A stretch of DNA of 64,000 nucleotides from Lepus europaeus (lineage: Eukaryota > Chordata > Mammalia > Lagomorpha > Leporidae), in the NCBI RefSeq assembly GCF_033115175.1, contig NC_084827.1:25166001-25230000 (forward strand), given 5' to 3'. The notes beneath the pieces were generated by a model. It was given only the letters and a program-made list of their open reading frames with translations, did not search any database and was not told the DNA's origin. The position numbers were made by a program, and so were the translations under genes. Of the stretch, positions 1 to 10,904 are shown one piece after another. Positions within the stretch are counted from its first letter, which is position 1, and each line of letters begins with the position of its first letter.

Positions 1-634
1 GAGGTGTGTTGTGTGGGACATTATTCAACCAACCACAATATAAATTATGAGTAGTCTTCACCAAGAAGGTGATATTTGAGCAAAGATTTGGGAGGAGTAG
101 GAAGGTAGAAGCCATGCAGCAGTATCTTGGACCATCTAGCAGATGCTCTGAGGCATGAACTTGTCAATTCCTGTTTTTAAAAATCTTCAAATATTTTTTT
201 CTCTTTTTGAATTCTATTTGTAAGTCTAGAAGCCATCCTGATAATGAAAAAGCCTTATTCGCTTTTGTGGGTATATGTGTAGGACATGGTTTCTGGCTCA
301 TAGTTCCCAGTCTACTAGAAAATTAATAAATGTCATTGTTTAGCAGTATGCTTATGTCCCATACTGGATTTCAGGGTTTGCAGCTCAGCTGTGACTCCTT
401 GTGCCAGCTTCTTGCTAGTGCAGATACATGGGAGATAGTAGTAATGACTCAAGTAGTTGATTTCCTGCCATCCACATAGGAGACGGGGATCAAGTTTCTG
501 GCTCCCACCCAGCAGGCATTTGGAGAGTGAGCTAGTAGGTGGGAGCACTCTTTTTGTCTCTCTCTGTTGTGAATATTCTAGTTACTGTATTGGCATTTCC
601 TTCTAAAAACATTTTATTAAAAATATTGTACATA
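1..634. other. NDUFA5 intron sequence, unassigned
   Basis: This lies upstream of the penultimate NDUFA5 coding exon and is intronic by position. Part of 320-560 (phrases such as the tract around 'gggagcactctttttgtctc') resembles a decayed minus-strand C-repeat SINE, but I cannot fix its borders. I see no exon or regulatory site. Confidence 0.5.
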
Positions 635-1328
635 GGGGTCCAGTGTTAAGTCATAGCAGGTAAAGCTGCCACCTGTGGTGCTGGCATCCCATATGGGCAC
701 TGGTTCCAGTCCCAGCTGCTCCACTTCAGCTCTCTGCTGTGGCCTGGGAAAGCAGTGGAAGATGGCCCACGTCCTTGGGTCCCTGCACCTGCATAGTCGT
801 TGGGTGCCTGCACCCGTGTGAGAGACCTGGAAGAAACTCCTGGCTCCTAGCTTCAGATGAGTCCAGCTCTGGCCATTGCAGCCATCTAGGGAGTAAACCA
901 GTGAATGGAAGACCTCTTTCTCTTTCTTTCTTTCTTTCTGCTTCTGCCTCTCTGTAACTCTTTCAAATAAATAACTAAATCTTTTTTTTTTTTTTTTTGA
1001 CAGGCAGAGTTAGACAGTGAGAGAGACAGAGAGAAAGGTCTTCCTTCCATTGGTTCACCCCCCAAATGGCCTCCATGGCCGGCGCACTGCACTGATCCGA
1101 AGCCAGGAGCCAGGTGCTTCTCCTGGTCTCCCATGCGGGTGCAGGGCCCAAGCACTTGGGCCATCCTCCACTACCTTCCCGGGCCACAGCAGAGAGCTGG
1201 ACTGGAAGAGGAGCAACCGGGACAGAATCCGGCACCCCAACCAGGACTAGAACCCGGGATACTGGTGCCATAGGTGGAAGATTAGCCTAGTGAGCCATGG
1301 CACTGGCCTAAATAACTAAGTCTTTAAA
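635..1328 (+). repeat. CSINE (C repeat), interrupted by a second CSINE
   Basis: A plus-strand lagomorph C-repeat SINE: tRNA-related head, central body with 'ggcctgggaaagcagtggaagatggccc', a CT-rich stretch and an AATAAATAA-type tail. The flanks aaatattgtacata (about 621-634) and aaatattatacata (about 1330-1343) form a target duplication with one mismatch. The element is split at its tail by the minus-strand copy at 982-1309, so it is the older of the two. Confidence 0.85.
982..1309 (-). repeat. CSINE nested in the tail of another CSINE
   Basis: Minus-strand C repeat: poly-T (the A tail on the other strand), 'gacaggcagag' start of the 3' end, the SINE body, and a tRNA-like head ending 'gagccatggcactggcc'. 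It is flanked by aaataactaaatct (969-982) and aaataactaagtct (1310-1323), a target duplication with one mismatch made from the AT-rich tail of the host SINE. The better-preserved sequence agrees with a later insertion. Confidence 0.9.
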
Positions 1329-1419
1329 AAAATATTATACATAAAAATGGGCAGAAATCCTAAGTATAAAACTTAATCAGTTTTTATAAAGTGACCACAC
1401 TCAAATTAATGAGCTATTT

Positions 1420-1660
1420 CTAGAATACCCAAAGCCTTGTTTTGAATTTCATATAAATGGAATCATCAGTAGGTCCTCTTTTGTGTATCATTTCTTTTTG
1501 TTTGAGAGAATCATCTATATTGTGTATAGTTGTAGTTTGTTCATTCTTATTGCTATATTCTGTGATATAATACCATATTGATTCATTTTGTTAAACATGG
1601 TCATTAGGGTTATTGCTAGTTTGGGGCTATAATTTGTACTGCTGTGAACATTCTGGGTCA
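1420..1660 (-). repeat. Ancient L1 3'-end fragment
   Basis: The wording 'atataaatggaatcatcagtagg' through 'gctgtgaacattctgggtcata' follows the antisense of the C-terminal ORF2 part of old mammalian L1 elements. It is strongly decayed and has no open frame. The family was recognised by pattern only; the borders are approximate. Confidence 0.55.
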
Positions 1661-1904
1661 TAGGATAGCATTTATTTTTTAATGTTAGTACTCTCAGGAA
1701 ATATAGGAAATACTTAGAGAAACAAAATGATATTTTAAAATTTATTTTTAAAAGACTGCATTGGGTCTTACCTAAGACTGCATCATGTCTTACTCCTTGA
1801 TAAACATGTCAATAAATATTTAACACATTAGTATTAAGACAGGAAAACAATAAAATTACAGAGATATGCAGTGGATTTCCATCAAGTTGGTGAAAACTTA
1901 GTAA

Positions 1905-2381
1905 GGACATTGCTCAAATGCCTGCAACAACTAGGGATGGTCAGGCCAAAATCAGGCCAAAACCAGGAGCCCTGGATGCAATCCATGTCTTCTACATGGG
2001 TGGCAGGGATCCAAGTACCTGAACCATTATCTTTTTTTTTTTTTTTTTTCTTGTAGCCAGACCAAATTTATTCAGAGAAAATAAATCTGCAGAGGTGGGT
2101 GACCAACTGCTGGCGTGCACAGACCGGACACATGGCAGAAGGCTCCCAACCCCAGGGGCTGGACCTTTTTGTATCTTTGCATGGGGGTGGGGGACAGTAG
2201 GCAGAGGTGAGCTTCCCCATATTCATCTTCCAAGTGTAGCCATTACCTTTATCTCCCTGGGTGTGTATTAACAGTAAGCTTGAATGGAGAGAGGAGCCAA
2301 GATTTGAAACAAAGCACTCTTGATATTGGATGCAGGCATCCCAAGCAATGGCTTGATGACTGTGTCAAATGCCTGCCCATT
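1905..2381 (-). repeat. Older CSINE, split by a retrocopy
   Basis: A diverged minus-strand C repeat in two parts, about 1905-2034 and 2251-2381. The first part has the body ('gccaggagccctgg...' and 'tctacatgggtggcaggg'). The second has the head ('gatgcaggcatcccaagcaatggcttgatg'). The gap between the parts is filled exactly by the retrocopied sequence at 2035-2239. Confidence 0.75.
2035..2239 (-). pseudogene. 5'-truncated processed retrocopy of an mRNA 3' end, parent not identified
   Basis: Read on the minus strand, this insert ends in a poly-A tract (T run at 2032-2050 on the plus strand) preceded about 20 bp upstream by a polyadenylation signal AATAAA in the context 'tctgaataaatttgg'. It is flanked by ccattatcttt (2024-2034) and ccattaccttt (2240-2250), a target duplication with one mismatch. 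These are hallmarks of L1-mediated retroposition of a cellular transcript. The approximately 190 non-A bases are GC-richer than the surroundings and look like a 3' UTR; I could not recognise the parent gene. Confidence 0.7.
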
Positions 2382-2488
2382 TATTTTCTTTTATAATTTA
2401 TAGGTTTTTAAAATATAGGATACGGAAACATTCAGGTGTGCTCTTTTGTTTAAATTTTTTCTTTCTTTGTCCCCTTCCAAAATTGTAG

Positions 2489-2554
2489 GAATCGGATGTT
2501 AAAAAATTAGAAGACCAGCTTCAGGGTGGCCAAATAGAAGAGGTGATTCTTCAG
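2489..2554 (+). CDS. NDUFA5: NDUFA5 penultimate coding exon (complex I subunit B13)
   Basis: NDUFA5 is a roughly 116-residue accessory subunit on the matrix arm of NADH:ubiquinone oxidoreductase (complex I). This exon is preceded by a polypyrimidine tract and 'tag', encodes 22 residues beginning [14 protein letters not shown] and ending EEVILQ in phase 0, and stops at a strong donor (cag|gtaaag). It matches human NDUFA5 from residue 62 to 83 with only conservative changes (ESD for EPD, QIEE for QLEE) from memory. The first exons, including the start codon, lie outside the window upstream. Intact reading frame, correct splice sites and a proper following exon argue for the functional gene, not a processed copy. 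Confidence 0.95.
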
Positions 2555-3404
2555 GTAAAGAAAAGGTTGAATATAGATGTTTAGTTTCAAATGTTGATTT
2601 TAAATAGAGAGACAAAACTGACAACTTGAACAGGAAATTAAATTTGTTTTTATGTTGACTCATGAAATGTAAAATGAGTTGAACATAGAAAATGTGATGT
2701 TTTTAATGTGTATGTCAATTAAATATTTATCATTGATTCTAGCCTCTATTTCTGAAGGTTCATTGGAAGTTTGAAATTTGATTTTCTTTGAGTGTAGTCA
2801 GCACATTCCTGTTAGCCTTAACTTAGTTAAATTAAGTCTGACTGTTATTTTAGTAATGTTCTCTTTTTAGATGCATTTGCTTATTTTAAGAGCTTGGTAT
2901 GTTTTTTATATGTAAAAATACAGATGTTTGAATTTAAAATTAAAATGTGTTTTTATTTTTGGTTATTAAGCACTTGGTTAAGTTAAAAAACTATTTTTAA
3001 TTGCAGAATGTATTTGATTTTACATTGTTACTCAAATATTAACCTTGACAAGAATAGATATTTGATAGTAAAATTTAAGCATCCTTTTCAAGAGCCACTA
3101 GGATTAGAAAATTCAATATTATTATATTTAGAATATTTAAGTCATTTTTCTTTCTCTTTTGCTATAGTCATACTTATGCAAGAAATAAGAAAAAATCCTG
3201 CAGTTTAATTTTGTTTTACCTGAATCTGAATTTTTCCTTTTTCATTGATTATGGATAAGGTACAAAAATGAATAGGCTAGAAAAAATACTGATTTGAATA
3301 TTCAAGGTTGGTTTTTAAAATCATCTGCATTTTTGTTGAAAAACACAATTTTTTTTTTTTTATATACTACAGCCAGAGTAAACATAACTTCTTAATGAGT
3401 TAAA

Positions 3405-4255
3405 GTAATCATGATAGGTTTCACCTCACCCCTGTTAGAATGGCCTTCATACAGAAATCAACAAACAATAAATGCTGGCAAGGATGTGGGGGAAAAGGTA
3501 CCTTTATCCACTCTTGGTGGGAATGTAAATTGGTAAAGCCACTATGCCAGACAGTATGGAGATAGTTCAGAAATCTGAATATAGACCTACCAAATGACCC
3601 AGCAATCCCACTCCTGGGAATTTACCCAAGGGAAATGAAAGCAGGATATGAAAGAGTTTTCAGTACCCCCCCACATTTATTGCAGCTCCATTCATAATAG
3701 CTAAGATATGGAATCATCCCAAATGCCCGTCAACTGAAGACTGAGTAAAGAAATTATGGGATATGTACACTATGGAATACTACACAGTGGTAAAAAAAAA
3801 TGAAATCTGGTTGTTTACAACAAAATGGATGAGTCTGGAAAATATCATACTTAGTGAAATAAGCCAGTCCCAAAGGGACAAAGACCATATGTTGTCCCTC
3901 ACCTTTGATAACTAATAGAGCACCTAAAAGGTAATCTATGCAAGTGAAATTGACATTTCGAACAGCCCTTGTCCTGACTGTTCAGAAATAGTTTTTTTGT
4001 TTTTTATATACTGTTTGCTGAACTCTTTACTTAACCTAGAGTTAAACATGTGTATAAAGTCAACTGAAAATAGATCTTAGTAAAAAATAAGAGTGGGAAT
4101 AAGAGATGGAGGAGGAAGAGGGGTGAGAGTATGGGTGGGAGGGCAGACATGGTGGGAAGAATCACCATGTTCCTAGAGTTGTAATTATGAAATGTATGGT
4201 TTGTAACTGTAAAGCTGTATAGTTCTGAATACATTCCTATGGACTTACTTCTAAG
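3405..4255 (+). repeat. L1 3' end, ORF2 C-terminus plus 3' UTR
   Basis: A plus-strand L1 truncated at its 5' end. Bases 3405-3915 follow the last part of ORF2 ('cactcttggtgggaatgtaaattgg', 'ccagcaatcccactcctggg', 'gaaataagccagtcccaaaggg'). About 3916-4255 is 3' UTR with the purine-rich 'ggaggaggaagagggg' and 'catggtgggaagaatcac' phrases seen again, antisense, near 20880, 54640 and 50300. The frame is broken, so there is no protein. Confidence 0.8.
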
Positions 4256-5045
4256 GGTACAGTTTAAAAACTTGTCATGAGACCCCAAATCCCCCTCGGC
4301 TGGGTGGTAAAAATACCATCTTGATCATATGGATAGGATTGAGTATATGGTAATAATAGTAGATAGAATTAAAAGGGAGTGAATTCTCCAACATGGGATG
4401 CGATCCACACAGCAGACTCATAGAATGACAATTTAAATTGCACTCTGACCTTAGAATCAGCCCTTAAGGCATTCTGGTCTAACTGAAAAGCCCACGAGAG
4501 CATTTTAGGAATGGAGAGCCCCAAGACACTGTGGTAAAAAATGTCCTGTATAACGGACCTCTGTGGGTGAGACCCCAAGGAAAGAAGTGGTCATCAAAGA
4601 AGGAAGTACTTTGCTCTGTTGGGAGGAGAGAACTTCACTTTGCTTATGGCCTTGTCTAAATACTGATGGAGTTTGTGGATTTAAAAGGCTTCCATAGCCT
4701 AGGCAGCTCATGTCAAGTGCCTTGGGTGATCACTGACGTCATACAAAAGAGTATTGTTAAATTAACAACAAGAGTCACTATGCACTAACTTCCCATGCAG
4801 GACCTCTGTCTTCAAAGTGTTGTATTAAAATGTATAAAGAGGTATCATTGTTGGGTGCTTCTTTAAAGTTAATTAAGTTTCTAAAGAGAAAATAAAGAAG
4901 TGAAAATTAACTTCAGGATGCAATGACTTTGAATAGCCCTTGTCTTGACTGTTGAGGAACAGTGGTTTTTTTTCCCTGCAAATTGTTGAACTCTTTACTT
5001 AGTATAGAGCTGGTCTTCTGTGTATAAAGTTAATTGAAAATGGAA
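4255..5045 (+). repeat. Second L1 3'-UTR copy, sense strand
   Basis: Immediately after the preceding L1 end comes a second stretch of rabbit-type L1 3' UTR: 'gaaaagcccacgagagcat', 'gtcctgtataacgg', 'aggcagctcatgtcaag', 'gtgcactaacttcccatgcagg'-like text and 'gtgtataaagttaattgaaaatgg'. The same phrases occur reversed at 20940-21400. It is either a tandem insertion or an internally rearranged element. Confidence 0.65.
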
Positions 5046-5299
5046 AAAAATGATAATTTTTTTTCTGTTTCTTAAAATTGGGTGGGATATAATATTAGAC
5101 TAGATTTATACTAACCCAAAGTACATGCTAAAATTAGCTTCCTTGAATAAGTCTTTTTCATCAGAATGATTTTTTATTCCCTGTTTTGTATAATTTAAGT
5201 GTGTAGGAAGATAACTCCTTTTTGTTCAGTGAAACATGGTTGATAGCTTAGAAAATAATTGAATCAAATGCTTAGCAATATTTTTTGGTAGAAATTGTA

Positions 5300-5570
5300 C
5301 TTTAAATATTTTTTACAGAAAATTAAAAATCTTTTGCTATTATGAATAATAGTTTGATTAATATGGTTGTATAAACATCTTTTTCCATTTTTCTGTTATT
5401 AGGATCAGAATCTTAATTACTAGTCATATATCTCACATATAAGTTAAGTTTTGGTCAATATTACCAGATTATTTTATAAAAAGCTTAATTTCTAGTGCCA
5501 CAGCAGTATTTCAGAAATATCTATTATAGCAAGTATGTTGGTAAGAGTGTTGTTTTAATTTAATGAGGAG
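5300..5570 (-). repeat. Ancient L1 fragment (low certainty)
   Basis: 'tattatgaataatagtttg' through 'ggttgtataaacatctt' and 'taccagattattttataaaaag' resemble antisense L1 ORF2 C-terminal sequence. It is heavily decayed; other AT-rich intronic sequence cannot be excluded. Confidence 0.35.
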
Positions 5571-6016
5571 AAATCATTTCTCATTTCTTCTTTTTTTAAT
5601 TGTGCATTTTCTCCTCAATTTGTAGTAAAGTTATGCTTTTAAAATATGTTCTTATATTTTGTGTTTGATAAATAATCTCATTAATACTTTGTCATATTTC
5701 AACAAACTTTTTGAAGTACCTTTATGCTTCTGGTCCTCGGAGAACTTGTGAAACACAATTGGTATTAAAATTAATAAACTTTTGAACACTAATTAAAACA
5801 GATATCAAATATGTAAAATCAAAAGATAGATTTTCTTATGATTATGTAGCTGTGAGAACTAAGGTAATTTAATTAAGTATTGTTAATTTGATAGTAGAAT
5901 GAATCATGAGATAATATTATGAAAGTAGTAGCTCTGATAGTTAAATTTTGTTACTAGCTGAGAACATCTGTTGGAAAGTAAAATCAAATGATCTTTTTAC
6001 ACATTTTTACTAACAG

Positions 6017-6118
6017 GCTGAAAATGAACTAAGTCTGGCAAGAAAAATGATGCAGTGGAAACCATGGGAGCCATTAGTGGAAGAACCTCCTGCCAACCAG
6101 TGGAAATGGCCAATATAA
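6017..6118 (+). CDS. NDUFA5: NDUFA5 final coding exon with stop codon
   Basis: The exon starts after 'taacag' and encodes 33 residues ([12 protein letters not shown]...WKWPI) followed by TAA at 6116-6118. It contains the highly conserved C-terminal motif [17 protein letters not shown], which in human differs only by D for N. The intron between this and the previous exon is 3,462 bp (2555-6016) and is largely filled by L1 3' ends. With the upstream exon it accounts for the last 55 residues of the subunit. The 3' UTR follows directly. Confidence 0.97.
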   Translation, partial: AENELSLARKMMQWKPWEPLVEEPPANQWKWPI

Positions 6119-6195
6119 TCATCTAAAATTATGTGATCTTGATAGGTTGATGGGAAACTGATGTAATTAAATGTTCTATTATATTTAAAAATGTT
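6119..6195 (+). other. NDUFA5: NDUFA5 3' UTR, proximal part
   Basis: Sequence after the TAA stop. A variant polyadenylation signal ATTAAA lies at 6166-6171, followed by T/G-rich sequence, so cleavage near 6185-6195 is plausible. Two AATAAA hexamers at 7749-7754 and 7762-7767 could end a longer transcript. Which is used cannot be read from sequence alone. Confidence 0.5.
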
Positions 6196-6524
6196 TCCAT
6201 GTTATTGACATCTTAGTCAAGAAAACTGAAAAGGGGCATAATTAGGAGACTAAATTAGTTATTGTGGTAAGAGTCTTGTGAATCAGTTTTTGACTTGTAA
6301 AGTATTTGCTCAGATTATTTCAAAGATGGTATTTATTTGAAAAGAGCGGTTGTGGGGAGATTTGAAAGTTAATTAGAAAAATTCCCATTAAGTCTTCAAT
6401 TTCAATAGAGAGGCCATAATCAAAGGCTATATCTTTAGTAGAGTCTTCAATACATCATTTAGTTTTTTAATTATTCAGAAAAATTTGGGAGGAAAGGTAC
6501 TTAGTTGTTATTGTCTAAACAATT

Positions 6525-6846
6525 TTTTTTAAAGATTTATTTATTTATTTGAAAGAGCTACAGAGAGGGAGAGAAAGAGAAGGAGGTTTTCCATCTTCTG
6601 GTTCACTTCCTGAGAAGGCTGCAATGGCCAGGGCTGTGACAGGCAGGAGCCAGGAGCCAGGAGCTTCTTCCAGGTCTCCTACTTGGGTGTCTGGGGCCCA
6701 AACACTTGGGCTGTCTCCCACTGCTTTCCCAGGCCATTAGCAGGGAGCTAGTTGAGAAGTGGAGCAGCTGGAAAGTGAACTGGTGCCCATATAGGATGTT
6801 CGCATCACTGGCAGCACCTTTACCTGCTACACCACAACACCAGCCC
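6525..6846 (-). repeat. CSINE
   Basis: Minus-strand C repeat with the typical tail 'aaagatttatttatttatttgaaag', body and head ending 'ccacaacaccagccc'. Flanks ctaaacaattt and ctaaacaaattt form a near-perfect target duplication. It lies about 400 bp beyond the NDUFA5 stop and could be transcribed if the distal poly(A) sites are used. Confidence 0.85.
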
Positions 6847-6847
6847 C

Positions 6848-7950
6848 TAAACAAATTTACAGGTCAGTGTTAGAAGTGAAGTAGTAAGGGTGATTATATT
6901 TAGTTTTCAGAAAACAGCAAAAAGAGTTGGTTATAAAATTTTATATTGTGGTTAACTTCTTTGGCTGTGATCTGATGTTTATAAAGTAAAATATAGATAT
7001 ATAATTATTATATTGATTGCCACATTCATTAATAGTGTATTAGTTTATATTTGAATTATTCCATTTACAATTTCATATTTTTAAAATTTTATTATTGTTG
7101 TTACTCTGTCATTTGAGTAGATATTATCTACCTTTAAATTAGGATTTATTATACTATTGAAGAAACTTATTTGGTACTTGAAATTTTTTTATTGTACAGA
7201 GGTACTTAGAAAAGCTTTTCCCTTTTTTTGTTTAAAGAAGTTACCTTTCTGGCCCTTAGCCTTTAATTTTATTGGTCAGTACAACCACATCAGAATAGAG
7301 GTAGAATTTCCTTTTTAAAATGTCTGTTAAATGAATTTCTCCAGATTGTCTGGCATACAAACAGGCTTATATTCAAAATACCTTAGTCATATGCTAGAAT
7401 TTCAAAGTGGAATCACTAAATAGTTTTTACTAAATTTCTAATGTAAGTGCAGCTGTATCTCTAAAACAGAAGACAAATGCTATTTGAGGAAAAAGAAGTC
7501 GGTAAGCTTAAACAAAATTACTTTTCATGTGTCCTCACCTTTTTCCTTCTCCCCCACCAGTTCTAAATATCTTGTTAATCTAACTTGGTATTTCTTTCCT
7601 TCGTAGACAGTGGTTTTGTTTTTCTATGTGTGTGCATGTTTGTGTGTTTTGCGACAAACCAGTCCTTCAGAATAAGAAAAATTGCATTTTTCCTTTTTTT
7701 TTTTTTTTTGGTACATTTCTCCCCTCATAGAACTATAAAATGAATGTTAATAAAAGTATTAAATAAAGTGTAGGTGAGTGACTTCCTCGCAGATTATAAG
7801 GCAGCTCCTTCTGCAAGGAAAGTGGGAAAAAGCCTTCCTGGCAGTCAGAAACCCAGGGATTCTTCCTGTAATTCTGCTCCTAGCATGAACTCAGTAAGTT
7901 CAGGCAAGTTGTTGACTCTGAGATGGCCTATCTTTGCAAAAGAAGTAGAA
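6848..7950. other. Intergenic stretch, no gene seen
   Basis: AT-rich unique-looking sequence downstream of NDUFA5 with a T run at 7692-7710 and two AATAAA hexamers at 7749 and 7762. It may be distal 3' UTR of NDUFA5 or plain intergenic DNA. No open frame with recognisable coding character. Confidence 0.5.
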
Positions 7951-8274
7951 TTTCTTTCTTTCTTTTTTAATTTGTAATTTTATTTTTAAATTTAAATTGA
8001 AAGTTAGAGAAGGAAAGAGACAACTTCCTATTGCTGACTCACTCCCCAGATGCCGACAACAGCTACGGCTGGGCCAAGCTTGAAGCAGGAGCCCAAAATC
8101 GCTCTGGGTCTCACTCTTGGTAACAGGGACTCAACTACTTGAGCTAGCACCTGCTGCCTCTGCAGGTTTGCATTAGTAGAAAACTGGATTGGAAGCACAG
8201 TCAGGACTCAAACATAGGCACTCCAGTCTGGAATGCCAGTGTTGCAAGCTGCAGCTTAACATATTGCATCACAA
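7951..8274 (-). repeat. Older CSINE
   Basis: Diverged minus-strand C repeat: 'ttgctgactcactccccagatgcc', 'gcagcaaca'-type body, 'ggactcaactacttgagctagc' and a head 'gccagtgttgcaagctgcagcttaac'. The tail has lost its regular pattern, in line with an old copy. Confidence 0.75.
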
Positions 8275-8277
8275 AAA

Positions 8278-8392
8278 ATCAGAAGGGGAAAAAGAAGGAA
8301 ACAAAAGAAACAGGAAGTAAAGGAGATGGAAGGGAAGCAAAAAGGAAACAGAAAAGAAAGGAAACAGGAAACAGAACAAAAATAAGGGAAAT
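8278..8392 (+). repeat. Purine-rich low-complexity tract
   Basis: About 115 bp made almost wholly of A and G with scattered C and T, in units resembling ggaaaca and aagaaa. It lies between two SINE pieces in opposite orientations. Confidence 0.7.
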
Positions 8393-8505
8393 GGGGCCAA
8401 CTTAGTGGGTTAAGCTGGTGGTGCCAGTTCATGGCTGCTCCACTTCGATTCAGCTCCCAGCTAATGTACCTGGGACAGCAGCAGAAGATGGCACAAATGC
8501 TTGGC
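8393..8505 (+). repeat. CSINE 5' fragment
   Basis: Plus-strand C-repeat head and first half: 'ggggccaacttagtgggttaagc', 'gctccacttcgattcagctccc', 'gacagcagcagaagatgg'. It stops abruptly at about 8505 without the 3' half. Confidence 0.65.
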
Positions 8506-9771
8506 AAATAAGAAAATGATAAAGTTGATGTTCTCTTTCTCACACTTGGATTTCAGAATTTTACAATTTTTGGCATTTTTTTCCTTTGAGATAAAAGGGC
8601 CTTATGTCTAGCATTACCATATCATCCAGCCTGGAATGATTTAAAGAGTGAAAAGAAGTATTAATAATGTGATTTTATAGGGATAACATGTTCAGTTTTC
8701 AGAGTTGCCATGCTTCCTCCATCAGGATGAGCTGGAGAAGTAGTTTATCAGCTGAACAGAATCAATGTGTTGCCAACAGTAGCAGCCATGACCTGTCCCA
8801 GGTCTCAGGATTCATTGTGTCCCTTCACCTTCATTCTGTGCTCACTTTGCTTTTTCCCTCAGAGGGATGGAAGAAAGCCTATCTTTTGTTTATTTCCTTT
8901 TCTAATCAAGATAAGCTGATTAACATAAATGTTTCACTTTCTGAAGGGGAAATCAGTGGAGCAAATTGCCACTTAAAGGCTAATGCTAGCTTTTTCTTTT
9001 TTCTCGAAGCCTCCATAGTTTATATAAAGGAGCAGATAATTAGCATCTTATGAAATGTGTTCTGGAGTTTAGGGTTAGGAACCAAGTTGCTGAACACGAG
9101 GTATTGTATATTCGCTGCAGGTTACTTCTCCATTAAAACTCACTCTACAATTGATTGTAGCTTATGCTACAATATTTAGTAATGCTAGGTTTTTTTTTTT
9201 TTTTTTCAGTAAAAAACTAAAACGATTGGAGTTTAGAGGAGGATGAGGTTTTGTTTTAGACAAGATACACAGGAAATCAAAGTGGAAATGTGATAAGGGA
9301 CATGGATTACTGAAAGGGACCAGAGAAGCTTATTTGAAGGTCTTTATTTAGAGACAATAATCTAAAACGTTAGGTAGTGAGGAAAATAGTGACCTTGTCA
9401 TAGGCTTCCCCAAAATTCCAGTGTGTTAACTGATCTCTTTTTTCTTTATACTACATGTCTAAGGAGGATTGGAAGAGTGTACTCCTGAGAGTGACACAAG
9501 GGTTTCAACTATCTCAACCCATGATTCTGTGAGCGTAATGACAGGAAAAGAGAAAAATGGAAGATCACATACAGAAAGAAACTTAAAACCAGTGTACATT
9601 TTGTCAGTGTGCCATAGAACTTGTAAATAGAACTCACTGCACTGCTGTTTAATAAAATTCAAAAAGAAATCTTCAGCAGTTAACTTTTTCTGATATACTT
9701 TAATGTAATTTGTGATAGATTCAGCTTTTGCATATGACAACATGAAAAGCGCTATAGAGATTGTTTTTTGG
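8506..9771. other. Intergenic stretch, no gene seen
   Basis: Unique-looking AT-rich DNA. Open frames here (for instance 8688-9053) have no recognisable domain and ordinary composition for non-coding DNA. A T run sits at 9191-9207. Confidence 0.5.
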
Positions 9772-9777
9772 GATTAT

Positions 9778-10136
9778 TGTGCGGGCCAGCCGCACCAGTC
9801 GAACAGAACCTGAAGTGGGGCATGGGAATGAAAAGAGGGACAAGGGCGCAGAGAATGGAGCCAAGACAACAAGGCTGATCAAGGCTCGTTTATTCCAGCG
9901 TCTCAGCGATATTTATACATAACCAGCTGTAGCTCAAGGCAACACAGAAGGTAACAACATACACAAGCAACTTATCGGGCTTTCTACAACACAGTCATAA
10001 CATAGTTAATTTTAACAGAGTGTTCTTGTTTGATCGTTCTCCTTCAACATGGGAGTACATGACTTTTTTACTCCAGGAATTCCACAAGCCAAGACTGACC
10101 TTGACTTGTCTATGACTTGTTTATGGGCTGCCTACA
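9778..10136 (-). mobile_element. Solitary ERV2/ERVK-like LTR
   Basis: A 359-bp element with TG...CA ends (tgtgcggg at one end, cctaca at the other) and a perfect 6-bp target duplication gattat at 9772-9777 and 10137-10142. Read on the minus strand it has a TATA-like tataaatat (plus-strand 9910-9919), then AATAAA (plus-strand TTTATT at 9889-9894), then an R/U5-like GC-richer end. Six-bp duplications are typical of class II (ERVK-type) retroviruses. No internal viral genes flank it, so it is a solo LTR left by recombination. I cannot name the family. Confidence 0.85.
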
Positions 10137-10142
10137 GATTAT

Positions 10143-10590
10143 TTGTGATCTTCACATAATGTGAATTCTTTTTATAGGTGAACCTTTTTGCTTTTCCAAA
10201 GATAAACTTTACCTTTTATTACAGAATGTTACATTTTGCTGTTTTTTTTATAACTGGATGGTTAATTCTCTTTTTTTCCATGTAAAATTGGTCCATAATT
10301 CTTTATCTAAATTACAATTTCAGCAAATCTCTGAAAATGGAAAGAATTTTTCCCCATAATTCTTTTGGAAACAAAACCTTACCTAAATTTTATAAGGCCC
10401 TTGTGGTCTTTATCCCACTTGAATGTGAATGTGAATATATTTTGCAATGAAAGTATTAATGTGTTTGATTCTGGGTTGCTTCACTGAATTCATTATATAA
10501 TGTAAAGTATACACCTATATTGCCATTCAAAAACCTGAAAAATCCTGAATATAAAACACATCTGTCCCCAGAATTTTAGAATAGGTATTG
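10143..10590. other. Intergenic stretch, no gene seen
   Basis: AT-rich sequence between the LTR and the next SINE; no recognisable repeat, exon or RNA gene. Confidence 0.5.
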
Positions 10591-10904
10591 TGGGCCTCTC
10601 TTACTGTGTGGCCACTGCCTGCATTGCTGGCATCCTGTATGGGTGCCGCTTCAAGTCCCGGCTGTTCCTCTTCCGATCCACCTCTCTGCTGTGGCCCAAG
10701 AAAGCAGTAGAAGATGGCCCAAGTGCTTGGGCTCCTGCACCCACTTTGGGAGACCTGGAAGAAGCTCCTTTGCTCCTGGCTTCAGATTGGCCCAGCTCTG
10801 GCTGTTGCAGCCATTTGGGGAGTGAACCAGCGAATAGAAGACTTCTCTCTCTGCCTGTAACTCTCTAACTCTGTCTTTCAAATCAATAAAAAATGTTTTT
10901 TTAA
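10591..10904 (+). repeat. CSINE
   Basis: Plus-strand C repeat: head 'gtgtggccactgcctgcattgctggcatcc', body 'ggcccaagaaagcagtagaagatggccc', 3' part 'gtgaaccagcgaatagaag' and tail 'caaatcaataaaaaatg'. Confidence 0.85.
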
